From CAZUFB01 sp048173955 (lineage in GTDB: Bacteria > Actinomycetota > Coriobacteriia > Coriobacteriales > UMGS124), in the NCBI GenBank assembly GCA_048173955.1, contig DBEYOB010000134.1, positions 1 to 41,045 of the forward strand: 41,045 bases of DNA. Direction: 5' to 3'. A program made the position numbers and the translations under genes. Under the pieces are notes generated by a model. The model was not told where the DNA came from and ran no database searches. It saw only the letters and a program-made list of their open reading frames with translations. Positions 8,501-17,501 of the stretch are shown here, piece after piece. Position 1 is the stretch's first letter. Each line of letters starts with the position of its first letter.

Positions 8501-9514
8501 CTACACGAGGCGCTGGACGAAGAAGTCTGCCATGGAGAAGAGCAGCTGCTTGGGAGCCTCCTCGAGCGGGACGGGCTCCAGCAGCTCCTTGGCGCGCCGC
8601 ACGAGGTCGAGCGAGTAGGACCGGACGTAGTCGATCGAGCCGGCCTGCTCGAGGAGCTCGACGGCGCGCGCCAGGGAGGCGGGGTCGTCGGTGTGCGCGT
8701 CGAGGATCGCCTTGAGCTCCCCGCTGACCGCGGGGTCTCCCAGCGCGTGGACCACGAGCATGGTGCGCTTGCCCTCGGTGATGTCCGAGCGGAAGTCCTT
8801 CTGCGTCGCCTCCTGCTCGCCCACGAGGTTGAGCAGGTCGTCCTGCAGTTGGAACGCGAGGCCGGCGGAGATGCCGAACGCGCGCAACGCCTCGACCTGC
8901 TCGTCGGTCCCGCCGCCGATGATGGCGCCGCAGACGAGCGGGACGGCGACCGAGTAGTAGGCCGTCTTGTGGGTGGCCATCTCGAGGTAGTCGTCGACCG
9001 AAATGTCCCAGCGGTCGTCGCGCGCCCAGCCGATGTCGAGCGCCTGGCCCTCGATGGTCCTCGTCGTCATGGCGACGAGCTCGTTCAGGACGCGGATCTT
9101 GGTCGCATCGTCGAGGTCGGGGTCGGCGAGCACGCTGCCGGTCACCTGCGACAGGGCGAGGTCGCCGTCGTTGATCGCGAGCCCGATGCCCTGCGTCAGG
9201 TGCAGGCAGGGCTCGCCGCGCCTCAGCTCTCCCTCGTCGGCGATGTCGTCGTGGATCAGCGCGGCGGTGTGGAAGTGCTCCACGGCTGCCCCCGCGCTTG
9301 CCGCGCGGCGCGGGTCGCCGCCCACCGCCATGCAGCCGAGGCTGCACACCGCGGGACGGTGCCGCTTGCCGCCGTTTGCGGAGTAGCGGGCGAGCGGGTC
9401 GTACAGATAGCGGCGCATGTCCCCATGCGTGCCGCAGTTCCGGTAATACGACGCCACCAGGTCGTCGATCTGCCGGTAATGTTCGTTCAGAAACGAGACA
9501 AAGTCCGTTGCCAT
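8501..9514 (-). CDS. Polyprenyl (isoprenoid) diphosphate synthase
   Basis: A 337-residue trans-prenyltransferase that extends allylic diphosphates with IPP. The first Asp-rich motif is DDIADEGELRRGEP, the second is QLQDDLLN, and NGGKRHRP is the N-terminal substrate motif. The chain length of the product cannot be read from sequence; geranylgeranyl to heptaprenyl are all possible. The second motif ends in N rather than D, which occurs in functional homologues. The ATG at 9514 is taken although its ribosome site is weak. tRNA-Leu lies 92 bases upstream on the same strand. Confidence 0.92.
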   Translation of the reverse strand: MATDFVSFLNEHYRQIDDLVASYYRNCGTHGDMRRYLYDPLARYSANGGKRHRPAVCSLGCMAVGGDPRRAASAGAAVEHFHTAALIHDDIADEGELRRGEPCLHLTQGIGLAINDGDLALSQVTGSVLADPDLDDATKIRVLNELVAMTTRTIEGQALDIGWARDDRWDISVDDYLEMATHKTAYYSVAVPLVCGAIIGGGTDEQVEALRAFGISAGLAFQLQDDLLNLVGEQEATQKDFRSDITEGKRTMLVVHALGDPAVSGELKAILDAHTDDPASLARAVELLEQAGSIDYVRSYSLDLVRRAKELLEPVPLEEAPKQLLFSMADFFVQRLV

Positions 9515-9605
9515 CAGTACTCGCAGTTCTTGACGAGGGCAGTCAGTGCACGTCGATCGCGTGCGCGCGGGCGCCGCTCGCGACGCTCGTGCGCGGAATC
9601 TTCGA

Positions 9606-9689
9606 TGGTAGGAGCGGCGGGACTCGAACCCGCAAGCCTCGCGGCCGGAGATTTTAAGTCACCTGCGTATGCCATTCCGCCACGCTCCC
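9606..9689 (-). tRNA. tRNA-Leu (anticodon UAA)
   Basis: An 84-nt class II tRNA on the minus strand with a long variable arm and encoded CCA (complement of 9606-9608). The anticodon loop is CTTAAAA. The T-arm GCGGG-TTCGAGT-CCCGC is perfect. The first acceptor pair is G-U, and one U-U mismatch is in the anticodon stem. Confidence 0.93.
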
Positions 9690-9865
9690 GTAGTGTCTGC
9701 AGAACCCTGCTACTTTACCACAGCCATAGGTCGCGCACATGCGGCGCCCCTCTGGGAGCATGCAAACCCTACGCAGAATTGAGCATGTCTGCGGGCCGAC
9801 TGCCTGCGGTTATTATTCGACTACGGTAAATCATCGGCCGAACGTCGGGTGGGTCGACGGGCGGG

Positions 9866-10885
9866 CTATCCGACGACGGAGAGCTCCGGCGACCAGCCGA
9901 TGGGGGAGGGGCGCCCCTCTCGCGCGGCCCGGATGCAGGCGAGCAGGCCGGCGAGCGAGTCCGACTCGCTGGCGGTGTAGGAGTCCCACCCGCCGAGTTC
10001 CATCAGGACGTCGAGGATGAGCACCCCCGCCGCGATGACGCTCGCGCGCTTGGGCTGCAGGCCGGGCAGCTGCGCGCGCTGGTCCGCCGACAGGGAGCAT
10101 AGCCGCTCGGCCAGGTTGCGAACGGAGGTGCGCCCCATGCGGTGCAGGTGAACGAACGCGCTGTCGTAGGGCACGAGCCCGTGTTCGACGGCGATAAGCG
10201 AGGTCGCCGTGCCGCCGACGCACACGAGGGTCGCGGGCGGCTCCGCGCCGCATCCGGGCGCGAAGTGCGGCGCCAGCGTCTGGGCGATCATGGTGCGCGC
10301 GGCGGTCGCGGCGGCGGGGGAGACGGGGCCGCCGTCGGGGAAGAAGCGCTCGGTGACGCGGCGGCAGCCGACGTTGTACGAGACGCCGCGCTCCTCGCGA
10401 AGCGCCCCGTCCGGACCGCGCCCGCCCGACGTGAGCTCGGTCGAACCCCCGCCGATGTCGGCGACGAGCACGTCTTTGCCGGGGAAGTCGCCGGTCACGC
10501 CGAGCAGCGCGAGGCTCGCCTCGACGCGCCCCTCGATGACCTGGGGTGCGAGCCCGGCGCGTTTCAGGGGGTCGAGCAGGTCGCCGGCGTTCGCGGCGTC
10601 GCGCGCCGCACTCGTGGTCGTGGTGGAGACGACCGCACCGCACACCCCCTGCCGTCTCGCCAGCGCGCGCAGGCGGTCGAGGTAGGCCTCCACGGTGCCG
10701 ACGGTTCGCGCGACGGCGGACGGGGAGAGCCTGCCCGACGCGTCGACCCCCTCGCCCAGGTCGGTGATGGTCGCCTGGCGGTCGAGGACGTCGAACCCGC
10801 CGTCGGGCAGGGAGCGCGCCGCGATCAGCCGCGTCGAGACCGTGCCGATGTCGATGGCGGCAAGCAGGTGCCGGTCCGTTTCCAT
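9866..10885 (-). CDS. Ppx/GppA-family phosphatase
   Basis: A 339-residue exopolyphosphatase / pppGpp phosphohydrolase-type enzyme of the ASKHA ATPase-like fold. Motifs: AAIDIGTVSTRL (phosphate-1 loop), VISTTTTSAAR-like segment, VADIGGGSTELT (phosphate-2 loop) and VCVGGTATSL. It is shorter than two-domain Ppx, so it resembles the single-module actinobacterial forms; substrate choice cannot be decided. The start is ATG 10885, preceded by GGAGACGACC; the frame stays open to 10984 but then overlaps the divisome gene. It begins 25 bases after that gene's stop. Confidence 0.9.
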   Translation of the reverse strand: METDRHLLAAIDIGTVSTRLIAARSLPDGGFDVLDRQATITDLGEGVDASGRLSPSAVARTVGTVEAYLDRLRALARRQGVCGAVVSTTTTSAARDAANAGDLLDPLKRAGLAPQVIEGRVEASLALLGVTGDFPGKDVLVADIGGGSTELTSGGRGPDGALREERGVSYNVGCRRVTERFFPDGGPVSPAAATAARTMIAQTLAPHFAPGCGAEPPATLVCVGGTATSLIAVEHGLVPYDSAFVHLHRMGRTSVRNLAERLCSLSADQRAQLPGLQPKRASVIAAGVLILDVLMELGGWDSYTASESDSLAGLLACIRAAREGRPSPIGWSPELSVVG

Positions 10886-10910
10886 GGTCGTCTCCGGGGT
10901 TGTCGGCAGG

Positions 10911-12476
10911 TTACGGCGCGGGCTGCGCGGCGGCGTCCGCGGCCTGGTCGCCCTCGGCCTGGCCAGTTTCGGTCGGGGCGGCATCTTCCTGCCCGTCCGC
11001 CGCCTGGTCGGTGACCGTGGCGACGTCGGAGGAGGTCGCGGTGCTCGTCTCGGGGCCGGTCACCCCGAAGACGCGGTCGAGCAGGTCGGTCGCCCAGGTG
11101 TCGGTGTTCTCGCCCGACCCGCGGGGGATCTCGAGCGGCACCGCGTTGGAGGGCTCGTCGTAGTCGACTCCCACGACCGTGACGGAGCTCTCGCCGGGAA
11201 GCACGAGGCCGAAGACGCGGCGCGCCTCGTCCTGCACCCCCTCGGCGGTCTGCAGCGTGTCGACGCGCTCCTGCATCTGCTCGTTGCGGGAGAGGTTCCG
11301 GTCCAGCTCGTCGGTCAGGCGCTCGTTCTCGCGCATGTTGAGGTAGACGGACTGGGCGGGGAAGTAGAGCATGACCACCGTGGTCAAGACGGCGGCGACG
11401 CTCGTAAGCGCCACGATGCCGGCGCGCCAGACGGACTCGGGGTCGGGCGCGCGGCGTGCCGCGGGCTTGCGCCCGGCGCGCACCGCCTTGGCCCGTGCCT
11501 TGCGCTGCTTTTTGCGGGCCTTCTGTCCGACGGCGCCTTCGGCCTGCGTCTCGGCGACCTCGGCCTCGCTGCCTTCGGCCTCTCCGGTCTCGGCCCCCTT
11601 GGCCTGTTCCGCCGCCTCCTGCTCGAGGTCTTCGTCCGTCTTGCGATGGGCGCGCAGGCGCCAGCGGGGGCGCGCCGCCTCGGCGCCGGGGGTCGCCTGG
11701 GCCGACTCGGAGGCGAAGACGATGGGGCCTTCCGGCACGGACGCGATCGACCCCTTCCGGCGGCGCGCGGAGGGCCGCGGGTGGTCGGGATCGTCGTCTA
11801 TCTCGTAGGAAGACCAGGTTGGGAGGGCGCTCGAGGTGGTCGGGGCGCCTGTCTGCGCGTCCGGTCCGCCGACGGGTGGATAGCCCGACCAGGGAGATGC
11901 GCCGGGACGGACGCCCTCCTGCGCCGGGGCGGCGGGCGCCGCGCCGAAGGGAGCCGCGGTCGGCGTGCCCGCCGCGGGCGCCATGGGCGCCATGGGTGCC
12001 ATGGGGGCCTGCGGGGCGATGCCAGCCAGGGTGCGGCCGGCATCCGAGCGTCGCTGCGCCTCCGCATAGAGGCGAATCTCGCTCGGGTCGTCCGAGACGA
12101 TGCGCAGCGCGTCGTGGCTGTCGACCCGCGGGGTGTAGTCCGGGGCGAGGTTGAGGACGGAGGGGGCCCCGAGAGGCGGGTACCCTTCCGGTGCGGACGG
12201 CGCGGGGGCGGCGGCCTGGCCGGCTTGAGCGAGGTGGAGGGCCTTCTGCTGGGCCTTTTTGGACGGCTTCGCCGAAGGCTTGCCGGACGGGCGCCCCTTT
12301 TTCTTCTTGTGCTTGGCGGCGTAGGGCGAAGAGTCGGTCGCCGGGTCGAACAGGACGATGCCGTCCATGAAGCCCTGGGATGCCTCCGGCGCAACCGGAA
12401 GGGTCCCGTACGGCGAGCTGCCGTCGGCCGCGCCCGGGTCGAACCCGGGGTTGCTATAGCGGGGAGGCTGGCTCAT
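10911..12476 (-). CDS. Septum formation initiator (FtsB/DivIC-like) with long disordered N-terminus
   Basis: 521 residues. The FtsB/DivIC core is at the end: a single transmembrane helix at about 352-374, then a coiled coil (RENERLTDELDRNLSRNEQMQERVDTLQ, ~382-409) and the short DEARRVFGLVLPGE motif that follows it in this family. Before the helix are about 350 residues of Pro/Ala-rich, low-complexity cytoplasmic sequence with Lys-rich patches (KHKKKKGRPSGKP; ARKKQRKARAKAVRAGRK). After the core is an acidic Ala/Glu/Asp tail. It probably joins FtsL/FtsQ at the septum. Core FtsB proteins are only ~100-150 residues, so this form is greatly extended. Confidence 0.85.
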   Translation of the reverse strand: MSQPPRYSNPGFDPGAADGSSPYGTLPVAPEASQGFMDGIVLFDPATDSSPYAAKHKKKKGRPSGKPSAKPSKKAQQKALHLAQAGQAAAPAPSAPEGYPPLGAPSVLNLAPDYTPRVDSHDALRIVSDDPSEIRLYAEAQRRSDAGRTLAGIAPQAPMAPMAPMAPAAGTPTAAPFGAAPAAPAQEGVRPGASPWSGYPPVGGPDAQTGAPTTSSALPTWSSYEIDDDPDHPRPSARRRKGSIASVPEGPIVFASESAQATPGAEAARPRWRLRAHRKTDEDLEQEAAEQAKGAETGEAEGSEAEVAETQAEGAVGQKARKKQRKARAKAVRAGRKPAARRAPDPESVWRAGIVALTSVAAVLTTVVMLYFPAQSVYLNMRENERLTDELDRNLSRNEQMQERVDTLQTAEGVQDEARRVFGLVLPGESSVTVVGVDYDEPSNAVPLEIPRGSGENTDTWATDLLDRVFGVTGPETSTATSSDVATVTDQAADGQEDAAPTETGQAEGDQAADAAAQPAP

Positions 12477-12780
12477 GGGCTGCGTTTCTTCTCCGTCGGT
12501 CGAGCCGATGCGACCGGTGGCCCGGCCGCTTTCGTACCCTTCATCATACTATCTTTGGCATGCGGCGGGCCATCGCCGGACGGTGATTACACAGCCATTC
12601 CCTTTCGCCGCGCCTCCCCGCCGCGCCTCTCGGCGGCGAATGTGGGGAAGACGCCGACATGGGGTGCGCCGGACGCCGCGGCGCGCTAAACTGAAACGAC
12701 ACGGTCGAACGCCGAAGCCCGCTTGCCGCGGCGTTCTCGAGGTTCCGGCGGCGCGGGGAGATGCAAAGGAGACTCTCGTT
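12477..12780. other. Divergent intergenic region between the divIC-like gene and glmU
   Basis: 304 bp carrying leaders for both directions. Candidate -10 boxes are TATGAT on the minus strand (complement of about 12543-12548) and TAAACT on the plus strand (12687-12692), but neither has a good -35. No repeat or gene is seen. Confidence 0.4.
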
Positions 12781-14175
12781 ATGGCTGTTACCGCTGTTAT
12801 CCTCGCCGCCGGCGAGGGGACGCGCATGAAGTCGTCGCGCCCCAAGGTGGTCCACGAGGTCCTGGGCCACCCCATGGTGCTGTGGGTCGTCGAGGCGGCC
12901 CGGCAGGCCGGCGCCGAGCGCATCGTGGTCGTGGTCGGCAACGGCGCCGAGCAGGTCGAGGCGCTTCTGGCGCAGGAGCCCGGCGTGGAGTGCGTGCTGC
13001 AGGCCGAGCGCCTGGGGACGGGCCACGCCGTGCGCGTCGCGCTCGAGCAGGCGGGCATCGCGGAGGGGCCCGTGCTGGTGCTGTGCGGCGACACGCCGCT
13101 TTTGCGCGGGGAGACGCTCGCCCGCCTGGTCGAGGCGGCCCGCTCCTGCGCGGGGGGCGCCCTGCTCACGATGACCTACGCCGACCCCACTGGCTACGGC
13201 CGCGTCATGCTCGACGCCGACGGCATGGCCGAGCGCATCGTCGAGCAGAAGGACTGCACGCCCGAGGAGGCCGCCTGCACCACCTGCAACGCCGGCGTCT
13301 ACTGCTTCGACGCGGCGCTGCTCTCCTCCCACATCGGCGAGCTGTCGCGCGGCAACGCCCAGGGGGAGTACTACCTGACCGACATGGTTCAGATCCTGCG
13401 CGCCGCGGGCGCCCCGCTCGCCGCGCTCGGCTGCGACGACGACCCCGACGAGCTCATGGGCGTCAACTCCCGCATCCAGCTCGCGCAGGCGACCAAGGTC
13501 ATGCAGCGCCGCATCAACGACGGCCTCATGGCGTCGGGGGTCACGATGCTCGACCCCGACCAGGTCTGGGTCGGCCCCGGCGTCGAGGTGGGGCGCGACA
13601 CCGTGCTGCTGCCGGGCACGATGCTCTGGGGCGCGACGCGCATCGGCGAGGGCTGCGTGGTCGGCCCCCAGACCCGCCTGACCGACACGCAGGTGGGCGA
13701 CGGCTGCACCGTCGACGAGACGGTGGCCCAAAACGCCGTGATCGGCAACGGCGTGAGCTGCGGGCCGCGGGCCTACCTGCGCTCGGGCGCCGTGCTGCGC
13801 GACGGGTCGAAGGCGGGCACGCACGTCGAGATCAAGAACTCCACCGTCGGCGAGCGCTCCAAGGTCCCCCACCTCTCCTATATCGGCGACTGCACGATCG
13901 GGACGGACGTGAACATCGGCGCCGGCACCATCACGTGCAACTACGATGGAAAGTCGAAACATCCCACCACCGTCGGCGACGGGTCGTTCGTGGGCTCTGA
14001 TACCATGCTCGTCGCCCCGGTCAACGTGGGCGCCGGCTGCACGGTCGGCGCGGGCAGCGTGATCACGCGCGACGTCCCCGACGGCGCGCTCGCCGTCGAG
14101 CGCTCCGAGCAGCGCACGGTCGAAGGCTGGCTGCCGCGCTGGAAGCGCGAGGAGCTGCGCGCCCAGGGGCGCTAG
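12781..14175 (+). CDS. glmU: Bifunctional UDP-GlcNAc pyrophosphorylase / glucosamine-1-P acetyltransferase
   Basis: 464 residues, the family's usual length. It acetylates glucosamine-1-P and then couples it to UTP to give UDP-GlcNAc for peptidoglycan. The nucleotidyltransferase domain starts VILAAGEGTRMKSSRPKVVH, followed by VLCGDTPLL and NAGVYCFD. The C-terminal half is a left-handed beta-helix of hexapeptide repeats (for example VGDGCTVDETVAQNAVIGNG) with the NIGAGTITCNYDG signature. The ATG at 12781 has AAGGAG nine bases upstream; the longer frame to 12475 is leader DNA. It leads glmU-prs-pth, an arrangement common in Gram-positive bacteria. Confidence 0.97.
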   Translation: MAVTAVILAAGEGTRMKSSRPKVVHEVLGHPMVLWVVEAARQAGAERIVVVVGNGAEQVEALLAQEPGVECVLQAERLGTGHAVRVALEQAGIAEGPVLVLCGDTPLLRGETLARLVEAARSCAGGALLTMTYADPTGYGRVMLDADGMAERIVEQKDCTPEEAACTTCNAGVYCFDAALLSSHIGELSRGNAQGEYYLTDMVQILRAAGAPLAALGCDDDPDELMGVNSRIQLAQATKVMQRRINDGLMASGVTMLDPDQVWVGPGVEVGRDTVLLPGTMLWGATRIGEGCVVGPQTRLTDTQVGDGCTVDETVAQNAVIGNGVSCGPRAYLRSGAVLRDGSKAGTHVEIKNSTVGERSKVPHLSYIGDCTIGTDVNIGAGTITCNYDGKSKHPTTVGDGSFVGSDTMLVAPVNVGAGCTVGAGSVITRDVPDGALAVERSEQRTVEGWLPRWKREELRAQGR

Positions 14176-14284
14176 GGACAACGAAGGCGTTTTGCGTGCG
14201 GGCCCGGCCGACCGGGCCCGCGCGAGGGTTTGGAGCACGGGCAAGGTCAGCAACGAGTACCACGCGAGAGAGGCGCACACGCAC

Positions 14285-15280
14285 ATGGCCGGCAAGAACA
14301 TGATGAACGCGATCTGCAAGAGCATGAAGGTCTTCTCGGGGACGTCGCACCGCCCGTTCGCCGAGGCGGTTGCCGCGAAGCTGGGCATCACGCTCGGCGA
14401 CCTGAAGATCGAGAAGTTCGCCAACGGCGAGATCTACGCCCGCTACGCCGAGAGCGTGCGCGGCTGCGACGTCTTCATCATCCAGTCGGTCTCCGGCGAG
14501 CACCTCAACGACATGCTCATGGAGGTCCTCGTGGCTGCCGACGCCGCCAAGCGCGCCTCGGCCCGCTCGGTGACCGCCGTCATCACCCACTACGCCTACG
14601 CCCGCCAGGACCGCAAGGCCCAGCCGCGCGAGCCCATCACCGCGCGCCTCGTGGCCAACCTCTACGAGGCCGCCGGCATCGACCGCATCATCACGGTCGA
14701 CCTGCACCAGGGCCAGATCCAGGGTTTCTTCGACATCCCGGTGAACCACCTCACCGCGCTGCCGCTGTTCGTGGAATACTACAGCGCCAAGGGCTTCGAC
14801 ATGAACAACACCGTCGTCGTGTCGCCCGACGTGGGCCGCGCCAAGGCCTCCAAGCGCCTGGCCGACATGCTCGGCTGCGACCTGGCCGTGGCCCACAAGA
14901 GCCGCTCGGCCCACAACGAGGCCGAGGTCATGGGCATCCTGGGCAACATCGAGGGCAAGGTCTGCATCATCAACGACGACATGATCGACACGGCGGGCAC
15001 CCTGTGCGGCGCCGTCCGCGAGCTCAAGGCCATGGGCGCCGGCCCCGTCTACGTGGGCGCCACGCACGGCCTGTTCTCGGGCAAGGCCTACGAGCGCCTG
15101 GCCGACGCCCCCATCGAGGAGGTCGCGGTGACCGACGCCGTGCCGGTGCCGGCCGAGCGCCTGGGCGCGGGCAGCAAGATCAAGATTCTGTCGTTGGCCG
15201 ACGAGTTCGCCAAGGCCATCCAGAACGTGTACGACGAGACGAGTGTCTCTGCGATGCTCGGCGTGAACCCCGAGTTCTAA
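14285..15280 (+). CDS. prs: Ribose-phosphate pyrophosphokinase (PRPP synthetase)
   Basis: Makes PRPP from ribose-5-P and ATP. 331 residues. Visible motifs: the flexible loop region YARQDRKAQPREPITA, the DLHQGQIQGFF metal-binding segment, VVSPDVGRAKASKRLA, and the PRPP loop NDDMIDTAGTL. These fit class I enzymes. I start at ATG 14285 with GAGAGAGG upstream; the frame extends to 14192 but is not Prs-like. It lies about 110 bases after glmU, and pth follows after six bases. Confidence 0.96.
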   Translation: MAGKNMMNAICKSMKVFSGTSHRPFAEAVAAKLGITLGDLKIEKFANGEIYARYAESVRGCDVFIIQSVSGEHLNDMLMEVLVAADAAKRASARSVTAVITHYAYARQDRKAQPREPITARLVANLYEAAGIDRIITVDLHQGQIQGFFDIPVNHLTALPLFVEYYSAKGFDMNNTVVVSPDVGRAKASKRLADMLGCDLAVAHKSRSAHNEAEVMGILGNIEGKVCIINDDMIDTAGTLCGAVRELKAMGAGPVYVGATHGLFSGKAYERLADAPIEEVAVTDAVPVPAERLGAGSKIKILSLADEFAKAIQNVYDETSVSAMLGVNPEF

Positions 15281-15286
15281 CGACGT

Positions 15287-15913
15287 ATGGCAGGTAGCAA
15301 AGCTGATAAGGGCGGACGCGCGGGCGCTGCGGCCGCGGCGCCGGTTGGCATCGTGTGCGGTTTGGGCAACCCGGGTTCGGAGTACGAGCGCACGCGCCAC
15401 AACGCGGGGTTCCTCGCGGTCGACGCGCTCGCGGACGAGCTGGGGGCCCGCTATTGGAAGACGAAGCCCGGCGCCTTGGTGGCCGAGGTGTCGCTGGCGG
15501 GCGGGCGCAAGCTCGTGCTCGTCAAGCCCACATCCTACATGAACGTTTCGGGCGGGCCGCTCAAGAAGGTCGCCGAGGAGTACCGGGTCCCGCCGGCGGG
15601 GGTCCTCGTGGTGCACGACGAGCTCGAGCTGCCGGCGGGCGCCGTGGGCGTCAAGGTCGGCGGCGGCCACGCCGGCCACAACGGCCTGCGCTCGATCTGC
15701 GAGAAGTTCGGCACGCACGACTTCCCCCGCGTGCGCGTGGGGATAGGCCGGCCTCCGGGACGCATGGCCCCGGCGGACTTCGTGCTGCAGCAGCTGCGCG
15801 GGCGCGACCTCGAGGAGTTCGAGGTGACGGTGGCCGATGCGGCCCTGGCGGCGCGCGTCGCCGTGGAGGAGGGCGTCGCGGCGGCGTTGCGGCGTTTCCC
15901 GGGGAAGCGCTAG
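15287..15913 (+). CDS. pth: Peptidyl-tRNA hydrolase
   Basis: Recycles peptidyl-tRNAs released from stalled ribosomes. 208 residues; bacterial Pth is usually ~190. Motifs: GLGNPGSEYERTRHNAGF (with the catalytic His), KPTSYMNVSG, VVHDELELPAG (Asp) and GGGHAGHNGLRS. About 18 extra Gly/Ala/Lys residues precede the usual start. The ATG sits only six bases after prs with a weak ribosome site, so it is probably translated by coupling. Confidence 0.96.
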   Translation: MAGSKADKGGRAGAAAAAPVGIVCGLGNPGSEYERTRHNAGFLAVDALADELGARYWKTKPGALVAEVSLAGGRKLVLVKPTSYMNVSGGPLKKVAEEYRVPPAGVLVVHDELELPAGAVGVKVGGGHAGHNGLRSICEKFGTHDFPRVRVGIGRPPGRMAPADFVLQQLRGRDLEEFEVTVADAALAARVAVEEGVAAALRRFPGKR

Positions 15914-16038
15914 GGCCGCCCTCGCGGACCTCGCCCGGTTTTGCCCGGCGGGGTCCGCGGCGGACCGGTCGGCGTGCGAGCTGGCCGAAGGACAGGTTCG
16001 TCGAACGTGTTGGCCGAACGTGTTGGCCAATATTGCGG

Positions 16039-16090
16039 CGAGTGCGTGTTTTCTAAAAAGTGTTGGTCATTTGACCATCGAGTGTATGCC
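16039..16090 (+). repeat. Dispersed intergenic repeat, family B, copy B1
   Basis: A ~52-bp copy: CGAGTGCGTG, then TTTTCTAAAAAGTGTTGG, then TCATTTGACCA and CGAGTGTATGC. It contains the imperfect palindrome TGGTCATTTGACCA and is bounded by two direct copies of GAGTGYRTG. Copy B2 lies 99 bp away in inverted orientation, so the two could pair as one long stem. It lies in the 706-bp gap between pth and nfnA. Confidence 0.85.
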
Positions 16091-16189
16091 CAACGGGCGA
16101 TCAGAATGCGGGCGTGTTTGGGGTGCACGCCGTTTACCTAGGATAACGCATTGCATGTTAAGATGGTGCGAGCGTCTACGGCCCAAATT

Positions 16190-16242
16190 GGCATGCACTC
16201 GATGGCGAAATGACCAACACTTTTCCCAGAACATGCACTCGC
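16190..16242 (-). repeat. Dispersed intergenic repeat, family B, copy B2
   Basis: The inverted partner of B1. Read on the minus strand it has CGAGTGCATG, GGGAAAAGTGTTGGTCATTT and CCATCGAGTGCATGCC. It shares with B1, but not with the 27-kb pair, the T opposite T at the foot of the small hairpin (GTGTTGG...CCATCG). Beyond it, 16243-16619 is very GC- and Pro-codon-rich with no supported gene, ending in the nfnA ribosome site. Confidence 0.85.
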
Positions 16243-16619
16243 ACCGAAAATGGCCGCCGCCCCGACCTGCGCGCCCGGTTGCCGATCGCCCCGCCATCCG
16301 CTCCCGCCCGAAGGCCCGCCTGCCTCTTCGCCCCGACCCGCGCGCCTCCGCCTGCCTCCTCGCCTCCGGCCCGCCCGGCCCCCCACACCGCCCCGACCCG
16401 CCTGGCTTGCCCGCGCCGCCCTCCGGCCCCGGCTGCGCGCCCTTCGGGTTGCGCGACCTCCGTGAAATGGCGGCGGCGGGCCCGGGTCCGACCGCCGGGC
16501 CGCGCCCTCTTTGCTACCATGCACCTAGAGCGCGCCGCGAGTTTGACCGGCGATTCCGCACGCTGTCTGCGGGACCCGCCGCGTCTCGGCTCGCGGCCTG
16601 ACCGAGGGAGCTTGCACAC

Positions 16620-17501
16620 ATGCATCGGATTCTCAAGAAACAGGTGCTCGCCCAGGGCACCTGCCTCATGCGGGTCGAGGCGCCCGCCGTCGCCGCCAAG
16701 GCGCGGGCGGGCCAGTTCTTCCTGCTGCGCGCCGACGAGGGCGGCGAGCGCGTGCCGTTTACCTTCTGCGACTGGAACGCCGAGGAGGGGTGGATCGAGT
16801 TCGTGTTCCTGGCCGTCGGCCACACGACGAACGCGCTGCTCGAACGCTTCTCCGAAGGGGACTGCCTGCTCGACGTCACCGGGCCCCTGGGCAACCCCAC
16901 CGAGGCGGTCGCAGGGCGGTGGGCCGTGGCGGGCGGCGGCGTGGGCCTGGCGGCGGCGTATCCCGTCGCCCGCGCGATGGCGCAGGCGGGCGGCACGGTC
17001 GACGCCATCATCGCCGCACGCAGCCGCGATCTGCTCGTGCTCGAGGACAAGTTCCGCGCGATTCCGGGTGCGCGCGTGCACGTGATGACCGACGATGGGT
17101 CGTACGGCGAGAAGGGCCTGGTGACCGTGCCGCTCGAGCGCCTGCTCGAGGCGGGCGAGGTCGACCGGGTCTTCGCGGTGGGCCCCGTTCCCATGATGCG
17201 GGCGTGCTCCGAGGTCGCGGTGCGCCACGGCGTCCCGGTGACCGTCTCGCTCAACCCGGTCATGCTCGACGGCACGGGCATGTGCGGCGGATGCCGCGTG
17301 GTGGTCGACGGCGCGGTGAGATTCGCCTGCATCGACGGCGTCGACTTCGACGGCGCCCTGGTCGACTGGGGCGACCTGCGCACGCGCCTGCGCACCTACG
17401 CCGAGCAGGAGCGGGTTTCCGTCGAGCGCGACCATGCCTGCCGCATGCAGGCCGCGGCCGACGCCCTGGCGGGTGCGGCGGAAGGGGAGGAGAACCGATG
17501 A
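16620..17501 (+). CDS. nfnA: NfnA-type subunit of NADH-dependent reduced ferredoxin:NADP+ oxidoreductase
   Basis: 293 residues of the PyrK/sulfide dehydrogenase-like ferredoxin reductase family. An FAD-binding barrel (GQFFLLRADEGGERVPFTF) is followed by an NAD-binding domain (VAGGGVGLAAAYPVARAM) and a C-terminal [2Fe-2S] loop. The loop reads D217-x4-C222-x2-C225-x11-C237, the one-Asp, three-Cys spacing reported for Thermotoga NfnAB. With NfnB it would use flavin-based electron bifurcation to link NADH, ferredoxin and NADPH. No pyrD lies nearby, which argues against PyrK. GAGGGAG precedes the ATG, and the stop overlaps nfnB by four bases. Confidence 0.88.
   Translation: MHRILKKQVLAQGTCLMRVEAPAVAAKARAGQFFLLRADEGGERVPFTFCDWNAEEGWIEFVFLAVGHTTNALLERFSEGDCLLDVTGPLGNPTEAVAGRWAVAGGGVGLAAAYPVARAMAQAGGTVDAIIAARSRDLLVLEDKFRAIPGARVHVMTDDGSYGEKGLVTVPLERLLEAGEVDRVFAVGPVPMMRACSEVAVRHGVPVTVSLNPVMLDGTGMCGGCRVVVDGAVRFACIDGVDFDGALVDWGDLRTRLRTYAEQERVSVERDHACRMQAAADALAGAAEGEENR

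Noticed and set aside
16620..17501. PyrK (dihydroorotate dehydrogenase electron-transfer subunit) as the identity of the first nfn gene
   Set aside because: No pyrD neighbour; the gene is translationally coupled to an NfnB/GltD-like gene and has the Asp-Cys3 cluster spacing.
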